Assembly (NCBI RefSeq): GCF_008107695.1
Contig: NZ_VIRG01000066.1
Location: 682,001 to 746,000, forward strand
Direction: 5' to 3'
Origin: Stappia sp. BW2
GTDB lineage: Bacteria > Pseudomonadota > Alphaproteobacteria > Rhizobiales > Stappiaceae
Length of the DNA stretch: 64,000 nucleotides
Position numbers and translations under genes: made by a program. Numbering within the stretch: position 1 is the first letter of the stretch; each line of letters begins with the position of its first letter. Positions 8,805 through 18,481 of this stretch are shown here, piece after piece. The notes under the pieces are model-generated. The model was given only the letters and a program-made list of their open reading frames with translations. It did no database searches and had not been told where the DNA came from.

Positions 8805-9428
8805 GGCGCGCCTGTGTGATGATGTCGTCATCCACCTGTCTAGCAACCTGCCCGCAGTTTGCCTAGGCATCCTGCGCACTCTCAAGAACACGCGGGATGC
8901 ATTCACTTATCAACTGGCAAGGTCTCTCCCCCTTCAAGGGCATCCGGGTTTGGGCGCCGTTCTGGTTTCAAACGAGCTCAGGCCGCGCGCCGCACGAAGG
9001 CCCGCACATATATGCCTGTGTGGGACGGCACACCTTGCTGTGCCCGGCACCAGCCTCCCGGCCAAGCACCCCACTTCTCCAACCGTCGCCTCCGCCGCCT
9101 CGCCCCGAAACCGGCCGCCTCATCAAGCCTGAGAGCATCAGTTCGCTTCTCACCAGAACTCTTGAGATTGCTTAATATCCACAGACGAAACCGGCGCAAA
9201 AGCCGAGGCTTTCCGCTGCTATCCTGTCAATCGCCCATGCTTTGTCCGAATGGGGCACAAGTTGGCGGAAAAAATCCCAAAACACTGCTTGCGTCCTAGA
9301 TGCTCTTATGGCAAAAGCCCCTTCATTCCGGTCGGCATCGCTGATCGGCCCCAGCACTTGCGTCTCGCAACTCAAGCTTTTCAAGCAAAAAGCTCGACGC
9401 CGCGCCTGTCCTCAAGGACACGTCAGAT
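8805..9428. other. Intergenic region upstream of tRNA-Thr
   Basis: About 620 bases without a supported gene. The last 100 or so should carry the tRNA promoter. A small hairpin, GATGA/TCATC, lies near 8818. Nothing else stands out. Confidence 0.45.
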
Positions 9429-9503
<75 letters not shown>

Positions 9504-9569
9504 TCTTAACGCCTTGATTTCACATAACTCTTTGGTATTGATTGGGTATTCGCCAGCCGACTGGTACAC

Positions 9570-11207
9570 ATGGTCTTACCTATGCCCCGTCCTATCAAGC
9601 ACAAAAAAACCGGCGTCTACTACCTGCGAACCCGAGTCCCGAGTGACTTGCGCGAGAAAGCTAAAGGGCGGACCGTCCTGCTGACTGTCGGTCCCAAGAA
9701 GGCCAAGGTCACTGTAGGAGACGCCGTAAAGGTCTCTCTTCAAACCAAAGACTGGGCTGAAGCCAAGGAGCGCTTTCGGATCGCCGATATGGACCTGCAA
9801 GTGATCTGGGAAAGCCTCCGCAACGGACCTATCAAGCTCAACAATAAGCAGATCACCGCACTTGCCGGGCGTTTCTATCGCATGTTCACCGAGAGCTTGG
9901 AGGACGAGCCCGGAAGCGCTGAGAAATGGCAGCAAGTGAAGGCGGCCAATGCTGTTGCGTCCAGCGGTGGTCCATACGGCCGACTGTTGATCGGCAACGA
10001 GGCGAAAATCAAAGCCACTGCCGAAGCCCTGGAAAAGCGGTTCGGGCCGTTCCTCGATTTATTCCTTGATCAGGAAGGCCTAGAGGTTGACCCAGAAAGC
10101 CGCTTCAGGCTTCTCAGGGCCTTCAAAGACGCAGGCGACCTATCCGCAGACAAGCTCGGACGCAATGCCGAGGGAGATTATTCCCCCGACGCAAATGCAG
10201 CCAGATACCCAGCCTGGACATCTCCGGTCTCACAGGAGGATCAGCCTAAAGCCTATGTCTCCATCGGCCACTTGTTCGATCTTTGGAAAAAGCGGCACAA
10301 GTCTAAAGGGGGCGCCCTGTCTTCTGTGTTGCGCTGGGAACCCGTTATCGATCAGTTCATCGCCTTTCTCGGCCACGACAATGCGGAAAATGTGACACGT
10401 CGTGATGTGGTCAATTGGCGAGAGGAGCTCCTGGACAGCGGCAAGGTCTCACTCAACACCTTCAAAAAAACCAACAGGGCGGCGCTCAATTCGGTGTTTA
10501 GGGTCGGAGTAGACAATCTGTTGATTGAAACCAACCCAGTGGACGGTGTGCAAGCTCCCTTGCAGAAGGTCGTGCGGTTGCGCCCAAAGGGGTTTACCAA
10601 AGAGGAAGCGGAGAAGATCCTCAAAGCGGCACTAGCAGCCGAAACGGACCCCACGCACATGACTGCTCACACACGCTTCGCTAGAAGGTGGCTTCCATGG
10701 CTTGGCGCATATACAGGTGCGCGGATGGGTGAACTGGCGCAACTCAGGAAGCAAGACGTCTACGAGAAGAACGGTCTGCCCTGTATCCGGATCACCCCTG
10801 ACGCTGGAACGGTCAAAGACAAAGAAGTCCGCACTGTTCCCCTTCACCCTCATTTGGTTACACAGGGCTTTGTGGAAGCGGTGAAAGCCAAGCCTGAAGG
10901 ATCACTCTTCTATTCAAATAAGACCAAAAGGCGCGAACCTTGGGGTGTCACGCGGGACAATCTCGCAAAATGGGTTCGAGAAAGTGTCGGCATAGATGAC
11001 ATGCGCATCAAGCCAAACCACGCTTGGCGTCACCGCTTTAAGACCGTCGCAGATGCTGCCGGGATTGAGATGAAATATCAGAACAGGATTACAGGCCACG
11101 TCGCAACCAGTATGGGCGATTACTACGGTGACAACGAGGAAGAGACCCTATTCCGAGAAGTCTCCAAGCTGCCTCGGTATCTCGACCAGCGAATTGAAGA
11201 CGTGTAA
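9570..11207 (+). CDS. Tyrosine integrase of the tRNA-Thr island
   Basis: A 545-residue (541 from the second ATG at 9582) site-specific recombinase. The N-terminal part has an AP2-like/DUF6538-type start (MPRPIKHKKTGVYYLRTRVP). A SAM-like core-binding domain spans about 220-330, and the C-terminal catalytic domain shows TGARMGEL (first Arg, about 383), KDKEVRTVPLH (Lys), HAWRHRF (H-x-x-R, about 482-485) and TGHVATSMGDYYGD (second His, Tyr near 517). All key residues are present. Placed just inside attL, it should integrate and excise the 13.2-kb element at tRNA-Thr. Confidence 0.93.
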   Translation: MVLPMPRPIKHKKTGVYYLRTRVPSDLREKAKGRTVLLTVGPKKAKVTVGDAVKVSLQTKDWAEAKERFRIADMDLQVIWESLRNGPIKLNNKQITALAGRFYRMFTESLEDEPGSAEKWQQVKAANAVASSGGPYGRLLIGNEAKIKATAEALEKRFGPFLDLFLDQEGLEVDPESRFRLLRAFKDAGDLSADKLGRNAEGDYSPDANAARYPAWTSPVSQEDQPKAYVSIGHLFDLWKKRHKSKGGALSSVLRWEPVIDQFIAFLGHDNAENVTRRDVVNWREELLDSGKVSLNTFKKTNRAALNSVFRVGVDNLLIETNPVDGVQAPLQKVVRLRPKGFTKEEAEKILKAALAAETDPTHMTAHTRFARRWLPWLGAYTGARMGELAQLRKQDVYEKNGLPCIRITPDAGTVKDKEVRTVPLHPHLVTQGFVEAVKAKPEGSLFYSNKTKRREPWGVTRDNLAKWVRESVGIDDMRIKPNHAWRHRFKTVADAAGIEMKYQNRITGHVATSMGDYYGDNEEETLFREVSKLPRYLDQRIEDV

Positions 11208-11940
11208 GGCCAAATCAACGCTGCACCACTGCCGACGACCCTTTCTGCTAAGAAGGCTCCCTCTCGGGGTGCTTACCGATCACCAGACCATGCATTTATC
11301 AGTCACTGAACTTCCACATTCTAATCAGTGAAAAAACAACAGTTGCCAGCTTTGTGTAGACCAACCGTTGGCAACTGGTTTTCTGATTGTGCCTGAACGC
11401 TGGTCAGCTTCAAGCCATGCCGCCATGCATGAGACACAGCCTTCCCCCGGTCGAGCATCATTTAGCCCAGCGCCGGGCTGCTCACGTTTTTGCACTCTTT
11501 CAGACAAGGGGTGATGACTATCATCATCAACACCCCTACCCTCCAAGCAAGCGCACAGCCAACAGTCAGGGCACGCAGACCATGAAGCTCGAAGCCCTAC
11601 TTAAAGCTTACCTCAAAGCTATATCTCAAAGCGGGGGGGGTAGGAGCTCCTGCTTATATGGGGGTTTTTAAATACTCAATACTTTCAATGCCTTATACCG
11701 AATCAATTTGTCAGGCGTTTTAGACGTGTATGGGTCATCCCCAGCTGTTCGTCCTTCCGTCGGCAACCTGCTCACCCCACTTTGCGGCCGTTTGGCTTTC
11801 ATTCCACCAAGGCCACTTCTCCGCCACGGGTGCAGAAATCCAAATTAAGAGTCACTGTGGGTATTCAGGAGCCTCTCCGCTAGGGCACCGGCTTACACAG
11901 CCCAAACGCCTCTCCGTGGACTCCTCAGGAAGCTTGAGGG
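11208..11940. other. Non-coding stretch inside the island
   Basis: About 730 bases between the integrase and the serine recombinase. No gene is supported. A forward frame at about 11582-11671 (MKLEALLKAYLKAISQS start) is short, has no recognisable partner and runs through a G8 tract (11633-11640). The region may hold the remains of lost cargo, or the excision-control or transfer site of the element. Confidence 0.45.
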
Positions 11941-12498
11941 TCATTCCTGGGCGGCAAGCGCCCTATAGACCGTCGCCTTCGATAACCCCGTCCTGGACAT
12001 GATCTGAGGAATGGTGAACTCCTCCTCCTCACGCATCGTCCTGATGGAGGCGACCACGTCAGGAGTGAGAGCAGGCTTGCGACCGAACTTGGTTCCCTTG
12101 GCCTTCGCCTTGGCGATACCGTCCATCTGTCTCTCCTTGCGGATGTTGGTCTCGAACTCTGCGAAGACGGCCAGCATGCCCAGAAAGGCCTTCCCTGCAG
12201 CGTCCCTTGTGTCGATGGACTGATCCAGAACCCTGAGGGTCACCCCTTTGCCTTCAAGCTCTCGCACAATCCTGAGGAGGTCCTCGGCGCTGCGGGCAAG
12301 ACGGTCGATCCGGGAGATCACCATGGTGTCCCCTTCACGCAGGTACTCAAGGCATTGCTTCAGCGCTGGGCGGTTTGCATCGACACCAGACTTCTTCTCC
12401 TCGAACAGCTTGTCGACACCAGCTGCTTCAAGCTTCTCCTTCTGGACGTCCAAGGACTGTCCGAGGGTGGACCCACGAGCATATCCCACCAAAGCCAT
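11941..12498 (-). CDS. Serine recombinase (resolvase/invertase family)
   Basis: A 185-residue small serine recombinase. The catalytic Ser lies in GYARGSTLGQSLDVQ (residue about 10). Other active-site parts are VISRIDRLARSAEDLL, FLGMLAVFAEFETNIRKERQ and the C-terminal helix-turn-helix IPQIMSRTGLSKATVYRAL (Hin-type DNA binding). These enzymes resolve cointegrates or invert DNA. ATG 12498 has AGGAG 9 bases upstream and is chosen over the TTG 6 bases before. It is alone on the reverse strand, with no res-like repeats recognised nearby. Confidence 0.9.
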   Translation of the reverse strand: MALVGYARGSTLGQSLDVQKEKLEAAGVDKLFEEKKSGVDANRPALKQCLEYLREGDTMVISRIDRLARSAEDLLRIVRELEGKGVTLRVLDQSIDTRDAAGKAFLGMLAVFAEFETNIRKERQMDGIAKAKAKGTKFGRKPALTPDVVASIRTMREEEEFTIPQIMSRTGLSKATVYRALAAQE

Positions 12499-12617
12499 TC
12501 TCAAAACTCCTTAGATGAAACGAGAATGAGCTTATGAGACATGAAAAGAGACACGTCAAGAGATTGTCTCAGAAGCTATAGTTTGTGAGGTCACGAGATA
12601 CCATGAACCTCCTATGG

Positions 12618-13382
12618 CTAGAGACGATCAAGCTGTTTGATGATGGCATCTATAGGGGTGCCATGAGCAATACCCGAGTTCATTTTCACAAAATAGTTGG
12701 TGGGCTGCTCCACTCCACTCGAACGGCTGTATACGGCTCCGTGCTGTTCTAGCTCGTAGCGATAGGAGTTAATCATACCAATAATCCCTGGTCGTAATTC
12801 ATCAGGTGATCTGAAGGTCTTTCTGTTTCCTTCCACTGATGTTGGCTGCGAATAACGCCCAAAATTAGCAAAGACCGGCCCACCGGAGAAACCAGGGTTA
12901 TTCATTCCGTCAAGAGCTAAGATTTTCACGCCATTCGAATCTTCAACGAAGCCAGCGAGTAGCCCGCCCTTTACCAGGGGATTAGGGTGCTCACGAAGTG
13001 CTCTATTGTGCAATCCATGAGGAAACCCGAGAAATATTATTGGCGCGGATATTACCCCTCTCGCTATGAGCGTTTCGCCTAATCCTAGATCAAGGCCATC
13101 AATACTAAATAATGCAAGGTCGTATTCAGTTGAAAACCAGACATGCGAGACTTCGCGGAGTTCTTCTCCATTCTTTCCTAAGAACGCAATTTGGTCGCCA
13201 TTCTGCATGTTTTCGACAGCGTGTTTGGCGGTAGCCCAACGTCCCACGAGACCGTTGTCTACCCAAAACATTGTGCCACGTGCGTTTGCGTACCGAAGTT
13301 GAACTACGCGATCCATCTCAAAGCTAGAAACAACGGGCGGCAACTGCGTATACACCTGCCCCAACAATCGCTGAATGTTCAT
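12618..13382 (-). CDS. Trypsin-like serine protease
   Basis: A 254-residue S1-type peptidase without signal peptide. The triad is visible: His54 in WATAKHAVE, Asp88 in EYDLALFSID, and Ser166 in NNPGFSGGPVF, with the oxyanion Gly. There is no PDZ domain, so it is not a DegP-type quality-control protease; a cytoplasmic protease next to a restriction system is more likely to be a defence or regulatory component, though this is inference. AGGGAG lies 8 bases before its ATG. It sits 125 bases downstream of the mrr remnant and is transcribed in the same direction as the restriction operon. Confidence 0.8.
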   Translation of the reverse strand: MNIQRLLGQVYTQLPPVVSSFEMDRVVQLRYANARGTMFWVDNGLVGRWATAKHAVENMQNGDQIAFLGKNGEELREVSHVWFSTEYDLALFSIDGLDLGLGETLIARGVISAPIIFLGFPHGLHNRALREHPNPLVKGGLLAGFVEDSNGVKILALDGMNNPGFSGGPVFANFGRYSQPTSVEGNRKTFRSPDELRPGIIGMINSYRYELEQHGAVYSRSSGVEQPTNYFVKMNSGIAHGTPIDAIIKQLDRL

Positions 13383-13506
13383 AAGTAGCTCCCTTTAGTA
13401 TTTGCTCACTCATATTGTGTCACTGCATGTAGTGGGAGGGGGGATGGTCATTTGTTTGTTCTTCTATTGCCCCCTCAGGAATTTGCACCAAAAACATTCC
13501 GACCCC

Positions 13507-14441
13507 TCACCCGTCTTCGGTGAAGAAGTCCTCGTCCAGCCGCTGGATCTGGGGGGGCTGCTGTGAGCGGGTGCCAACACCGTGTTCGATCATCAAGTCG
13601 GCGAGCCTATTGCCGTCGATCAGGATGACTCTCTGGGGCAGATTGCGAGCATACTCAACGGCTCCCCTTGAGAAGCCTGAGGTGGTCACACGAACACACC
13701 TTTGGTCGCTCCCAGCCCCACCAGAGAGCCCACAAAGCCCTACACCTCTGGGCGGCCGATGGAGTTGTCCTCGCCGTACCGCTTGGCCTGGACATAGATC
13801 CTGTCGAGCCCGAGCCGATCCTCATTGATAACACCGTCAATACCGCCATCGCCGGACCGTCCAAGCTGCTCGGCTGCATTCTTGTGAGAGCCGCCGTAGC
13901 CCCTGGCGACCAGAAGGTCGACGATCAGCTTCTCAAAAAAGACCGGTGAGTTCTCCCTGATGCGATCCAGAAGGTCTGCCCTGAGGGCCGCATTGAGCGA
14001 CCAATACGCCTGTTCGATCTGCTCCTCCGGCGTGGCGGCACTGCCCTCCGCTTCTCCTTGGTCTGCAACGTCCTGACTGCCACCGCCATTTCCTGACTTG
14101 CTACTCTCATAGAACTCGACAAACTTAGGGATCTGCATCAGTGTCCGGGTGTCCAGACGCTCCGGACTGCTTGCGAGAAAACGCCTGCCAGCCTCGGAGG
14201 CAACGAAGTGGCCACGCGCGGGGCTATTGATCAGACCGGCCTTGCTCATATAGAACTTCGCCCAGTGGACCCTGTTGTGTAGCACCCGCTGACGACCGCT
14301 GGGGAGCAGCTCCTCCTGCTCGTCCTCTGACAGCCCGAGATCACCGGCGATCCTGTCCGCCAGATCCGGCACCCGCTGTTCGCTCTCAGCGGCGTAGCGG
14401 AGGACTGGAAGCATCAGGGATTGGTAGTCAGGGATTGTCAT
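13507..14441 (-). pseudogene. mrr: Mrr-type restriction endonuclease, broken by an early stop and a frameshift
   Basis: The 5' part (233 residues to the TAG at 13740) holds the N-terminal winged-helix domain (VLHNRVHWAKFYMSKAGLI) and most of the Mrr nuclease: FFEKLIVDLLVARGYGG, RSGDGGIDGVI (catalytic Asp) and YVQAKRY (QxK). The next codon should be CAG but is TAG. The frame continues GFVGSLVGLGATKGVFV, then a 2-base (TG) excess shifts it. The rest (TTSGFSRGAVEYARNL..., to 13507) is in another frame. The catalytic residues are intact, but the C-terminal part of the domain is lost. Mrr cuts methylated DNA. Its ATG overlaps the upstream gene by 4 bases. Confidence 0.85.
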
Positions 14442-15457
14442 CTCTGTTCCGACTTAGGCTCTTGGATGATCACGACGCCAGGGATGTCTCCAAGCTCATC
14501 ACGCAGCTTAGTTTTTTGCTCACGTGGCAAATCAACAAAACCGGTCAACGTGTCTCTAGGCTGTTCTCTTGAGAGCGTATCAACGTAGATTGGGGCAGCA
14601 TCCAAGGGCTGGTACTCCTCTAAATTGAATGGCTCAGTCTCTTCATCTAACAGGTCAGGTTCGTCGTATTCGATACCGTCGCTTTCAGCTGGATGACCAA
14701 CTTCTTCAACTATCTCCAACACGTGTTCCAAGTCTGGTAGTGCAGCCACTCGCGCTTTCAAATAAGGCCGTGCCTCGACGTCTGCTGGGACAAGTTCTCC
14801 CCGAATGATTGCAGCGATGCGCTCCGGAAGCGACACAGGTTGATCAGTGCTTTCACCAGACCCTGGGCAAACCAGTTCGTGCCATGGTCGAGAGATCAAA
14901 CCAACCTGCCTAAACTGTGTGCCTGAATAGCCTCTTGGGGTCCGGTAGATACAGTCTTTCACGTCGTCCGCTGTAGCAAAGCTGCACCCCCAGAGATTAA
15001 TGGGATCGCGTCCGTTGGAAACCAGCTCAGCATCGCTCTGCTGGAGATGATTGTAAAAAACATAAAGGGGCGGCACCCGGGCTTTTGATGCTTCGTCGAT
15101 AAGCCGGTTCATTTGGAAGCGAGGCGAACCAGAATCATACTTGTGGAGCAGGCTCCCATACTTTCCGTTCTGGTAGAGTCGTTTGGCTTGAATACGGGCC
15201 TCCGCGAACAAACTCATGGACTGATTAGCAAAACACCACTGCCAATCAGCGCCGTTCTTGCGTTCCTCCGCGGGTTTGAAGGGAACCACCGTAACGATGC
15301 CTGGCGCTTTTTCTGCTAGTTCGAGCAAAAGCAATTCAGTGATCGTTGTTTCCGAGAACATGAACCGACGGGATCTCGCCTGTCCCAAGCGTTTCCAGAT
15401 CCAGGAAGACCGTTCCTTGAACAAGTGGCATAGATGGTCCGTGGCATTGCTGGTCAA
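14438..15457 (-). CDS. DUF6615-like protein, possible PD-(D/E)XK nuclease, in the hsd operon
   Basis: A 339-residue soluble protein between hsdS and mrr. It resembles DUF6615 proteins (my recognition, moderately sure). The pattern ETTITELLLLELAEK, then KNGADWQWCF, then RIQAKRLYQNGKY has the E...D...QxK arrangement of a restriction-nuclease fold (E37, D69, Q-x-K near 90-92 by eye). Then comes PLYVFYNH and an acidic linker. The start is TTG at 15457, sharing TTGA with the hsdS stop, and its own stop overlaps mrr in ATGA. Such tight coupling says the three products are made together. An effector or extra nuclease for the type I system is inferred. Confidence 0.65.
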   Translation of the reverse strand: MTSNATDHLCHLFKERSSWIWKRLGQARSRRFMFSETTITELLLLELAEKAPGIVTVVPFKPAEERKNGADWQWCFANQSMSLFAEARIQAKRLYQNGKYGSLLHKYDSGSPRFQMNRLIDEASKARVPPLYVFYNHLQQSDAELVSNGRDPINLWGCSFATADDVKDCIYRTPRGYSGTQFRQVGLISRPWHELVCPGSGESTDQPVSLPERIAAIIRGELVPADVEARPYLKARVAALPDLEHVLEIVEEVGHPAESDGIEYDEPDLLDEETEPFNLEEYQPLDAAPIYVDTLSREQPRDTLTGFVDLPREQKTKLRDELGDIPGVVIIQEPKSEQR

Positions 15458-16956
15458 CTTCCAGACCTCCGCCCTTTCTTCGCCTTCGGTGCGACTGCCC
15501 GCTCCGCCTTGATGCGCTCCAGAAGCATGCTGGCGGGTTCATCATTGGGGTTCTGCGGCACAAGCTCGCCCCGGAAGGCCTTTGCGAGAATGGCTTCGTC
15601 GAGCTTGTCCGTTAGCGCTAGAGCCCGCTTGGCTTCGGCGGCCAGCCGGTCGATCTTGCGGAAGGCGCTCTCGATGCAGCGGACGATTTCTTTTTGTTCT
15701 TTGAAAGGAGCTACCGGGATCACAAGTTCTCTTATTGCACCCTGAAATATATTCGGTTGGCCGGTTTGCTTTTGACGTTGCCTTATTTGTTCTTGTAGCT
15801 CATCTGAACGAAGGCAAAGCGAAATCCAATGGCCATTTTCTTTCAAGGGTCTAATTATCGCCACGCTTCGAACAAAAGCGCAAATGTAGTCAGCTGGCAT
15901 AACGCAAGTTCTACCTACACTACCTGAACACGAAAGCAGTACATCTCCTACTTCGACAACGAGCCTTCTGGATATCCTGTTGTACTCTTGCTCCGGAACG
16001 TAATCGATTTTACTGAGGTCAAGATGTCCATTTTGAACGTTGCGAGCTGACAACAGGGGAACGCCATCGTCTGTCCGCAGCGGTGTTTGATGCTCGCCAT
16101 CGGTCACGAACTCGGAAAGATGATCAATAGAAAGGAACTTCCACCCTTTTGGTAGTTCCTGATCAGGTTGGCTAATTGGACTAGGTTCAGTGTATTTTGC
16201 TTTCCACGCAGTGCCCTTAAGTTTTTTTCCTTTTGAGATCGCCTTTTCACGCTGAATCGTTTCCCAGGCGGACCTACGCAATTCACGAAAGACGGTTTCA
16301 ATATCTCCAATTGCGCCAGTTTCGTTTGTTCTGCTTTGCCGCCAATCCTTCGTCAGCTCCCCGGAAAATGCCTTGGCGAGCAGCGCCTGTTTGTAGCGGG
16401 TGACGAGGGTGTCGATGTGGGCGAGGTCCTTGCGGGCGTGGGCGGATCTGGCGCTCAAGGCGTCCAGCTTGGCGACAATGCGTTTCTGCTCCTCCAAGGG
16501 AGGCAGAGAGATCTCAACTTTGGAGAATGCCGTCTGCGGTAAGTGCTTGATTGTTGTCCCGGTGAAATGGCGTTGCAACTTGCCACTATCTGCCAGAAAC
16601 CTCAGATACTTGCATGCAAGCGAGGATGTCACCTTTGAGTGGAATCGCGCACGCATCAGCGCCTTTTGAAACTTCAAGGCGGTGTGCCCATTCCTCCAAA
16701 CAGCACAACGCCCGGGCTCACCACCCTCGCAAACCATCAGGTCGCCATCACGAATATCAAACGTATCGAGTTCCTGTTCAGTAAAGCGCATCTCGAGAAT
16801 ATCGCTAAGGTTGAAACTCTCCCAGCGGACATTGACGTTTCTAAGGTAAGGCTTCGGTTCACCTTTGTTTTTGTTCTTGTCCAACATCTTGCCAAGCTTG
16901 ATGTCGGCAATATCGCCAATACAAGAACCAACCCACCCCTTCGGCAACTCACTCAT
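15454..16956 (-). CDS. hsdS: Type I restriction enzyme specificity subunit HsdS
   Basis: A 500-residue HsdS with the usual two-fold layout: target-recognition domain 1 (from LPKGWVGSCIGDIADIKLGK), central conserved helix (PPLEEQKRIVAKLDALSAR... to LLAKAFSGELT, about 155-205), recognition domain 2 (from LPKGWKFLSIDHLSEFVTDG, about 265) and C-terminal helix (APFKEQKEIVRCIESAF... LAKAFRGELVPQNPNDEPAS). The two domains bind the two halves of a split target and the helices measure the gap between them. ATGA overlap with hsdM. The recognised sequence cannot be deduced here. Confidence 0.95.
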   Translation of the reverse strand: MSELPKGWVGSCIGDIADIKLGKMLDKNKNKGEPKPYLRNVNVRWESFNLSDILEMRFTEQELDTFDIRDGDLMVCEGGEPGRCAVWRNGHTALKFQKALMRARFHSKVTSSLACKYLRFLADSGKLQRHFTGTTIKHLPQTAFSKVEISLPPLEEQKRIVAKLDALSARSAHARKDLAHIDTLVTRYKQALLAKAFSGELTKDWRQSRTNETGAIGDIETVFRELRRSAWETIQREKAISKGKKLKGTAWKAKYTEPSPISQPDQELPKGWKFLSIDHLSEFVTDGEHQTPLRTDDGVPLLSARNVQNGHLDLSKIDYVPEQEYNRISRRLVVEVGDVLLSCSGSVGRTCVMPADYICAFVRSVAIIRPLKENGHWISLCLRSDELQEQIRQRQKQTGQPNIFQGAIRELVIPVAPFKEQKEIVRCIESAFRKIDRLAAEAKRALALTDKLDEAILAKAFRGELVPQNPNDEPASMLLERIKAERAVAPKAKKGRRSGS

Positions 16957-18417
16957 TCCACCGCCTCCGGAGCCTCTGCAGGCGCCGTCTCTTCCAGCTC
17001 CGCACTCAGTGCCTCGATCTCCGTCATCGCCGCCTGAAGGTGCCCCAGAATGGCCGCAGCGATGTCTTCCGGCTCGGTCAATCCCTCTTCCGCTTCTTCC
17101 TCGGCCTCCCGCAGCCAGGAGATGTCCAGATTGTCTCCCCGGGTTTCGATCTCCTCGCGGGTGAAGCAGCGCCAGCGGCCATCCACTCCCTGATCTTCAC
17201 CCCGCTCCTTGCCGGTGGCATCCGTACCGAAGGCCGTCTCGAAGTCCCTGAAGTGGTCTTCGGTCAGCTGGTTGGTCTTGCCGAATTTGGGCATCTGGGC
17301 GCGAAGGTCATAGACCCAGACCTCGTCCGTGTTGCCCGTCTCGGTCCGCCCCCTCGTCAGGAAGATGACGTTGGTCTTCACCCCCTGCGCATAGAAAATG
17401 CCGGTGGGAAGGCGTAGGATGGTGTGAAGGTCGCACCAGTTCATCAGCATCTGGCGAAGAGCCTTGCCGCGCCCATCCTCGAACAGGACATTGTCCGGCA
17501 CGACGATGGCCGCCCGGCCGCCCGGCTTCAGGGATCGGATGCAGTGTTCCACGAAGGGCAGCTGATAGGAGGAGACCGAGGCTGTCACCGTCAGGTCGTC
17601 CCGTGTCGGAGCCCCGCCAGCCGGGCCAAAGGGAGGATTAGTCAGGATCAGGTCCGCCTTGCCGAGGGTCTTGCCCTTGTCCGACAGGGTGTCGCCCAGA
17701 TCGACATGGTCGCTGTCGAGGTCATGCAGGTAGAGGTTCATCAAAAGCAGCCTCAAGGTGCCCGGAACGTTCTCCATGCCGTGGAACGCCTGATGCTTCT
17801 GGAAGGCTTGTTCCTGCTCGCCGAGAGTGAAGTAGTCGTCCGTCTCCTTGCGCATCGCCTTGTCAGCCGCGATCAGGAAACCGCCCGTTCCCGCTGCCGG
17901 GTCCTGGATCACCTCGCCCGGCTTCGGCTGCATCAGCTTCACCAGAACGTCGATCAGGACACGCGGCGTGAAATACTGCCCGGCACCACGCTTGGTTTCC
18001 TCAGCGTTCTTCTGAAGGAGGCCCTCGTAGAGATCACCGAACTGGTCCCGCTCCTCGGAGAACCAGTGAAGCTCGTCAATGGCGGTCACTAGCGTTGATA
18101 GGTTCTGCGGTTCGCGAATGAAGGTCGAGGCATTGTCGAAGATCGATTGCACCATGCGCGGATGGCCGCCTTCCGGGTCGCCCAGCCTGGTGAGGGCTTC
18201 CCGGTAGACCCTCAGTCTCTGCAGCGGCTCGGCCTTCACCAGAGCCCCCCCAGCGGTAGCCTTCAGGGATCGTTCCCTGTTCCCGCTTGCGTTCCGCCAT
18301 CATCTTCAGGAACAGCAGGTAGGTCAGCTCGGTAACATATTGCTGATATGTGATCCCATCCTTGCGGAGAACCGCACAGAGGCGCCAGAGTTTCTGGACG
18401 ATGGCATTGGCGTTCAT
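16953..18417 (-). pseudogene. hsdM: Type I DNA methyltransferase subunit HsdM, frameshifted at a G7 tract
   Basis: HsdM transfers methyl groups to adenines. The start (18417, MNANAIVQKLWRLCAVLRKD) and the N-terminal HsdM domain reach GTIPEGYRWG, where a run of seven G (plus-strand C7, 18245-18251) shifts the frame. With six G the reading would go on in frame as WGALVKAEPLQRL..., the product of the frame ending at 16953. The rest has motif I DPAAGTGGFLI, motif IV LTNPPFG, and the typical C-terminus. So the gene is one base from intact. Either a sequencing error, a natural knock-out or slipped-strand phase variation would fit. It overlaps hsdS by 4 bases and follows hsdR by 64. Confidence 0.88.
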
Positions 18418-18481
18418 GAGCGGACTCGTTCCTTCCCTGGGGCGTTCTCAGCGCCTTCTATCGTGATTCCTTGTCCGCGTG

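Noticed and set aside
11387..11671. A short forward frame containing MKLEALLKAYLKAIS
   Set aside because: No homology recognised, runs into a G8 tract, no clear ribosome-binding site, could be remains of a gene.
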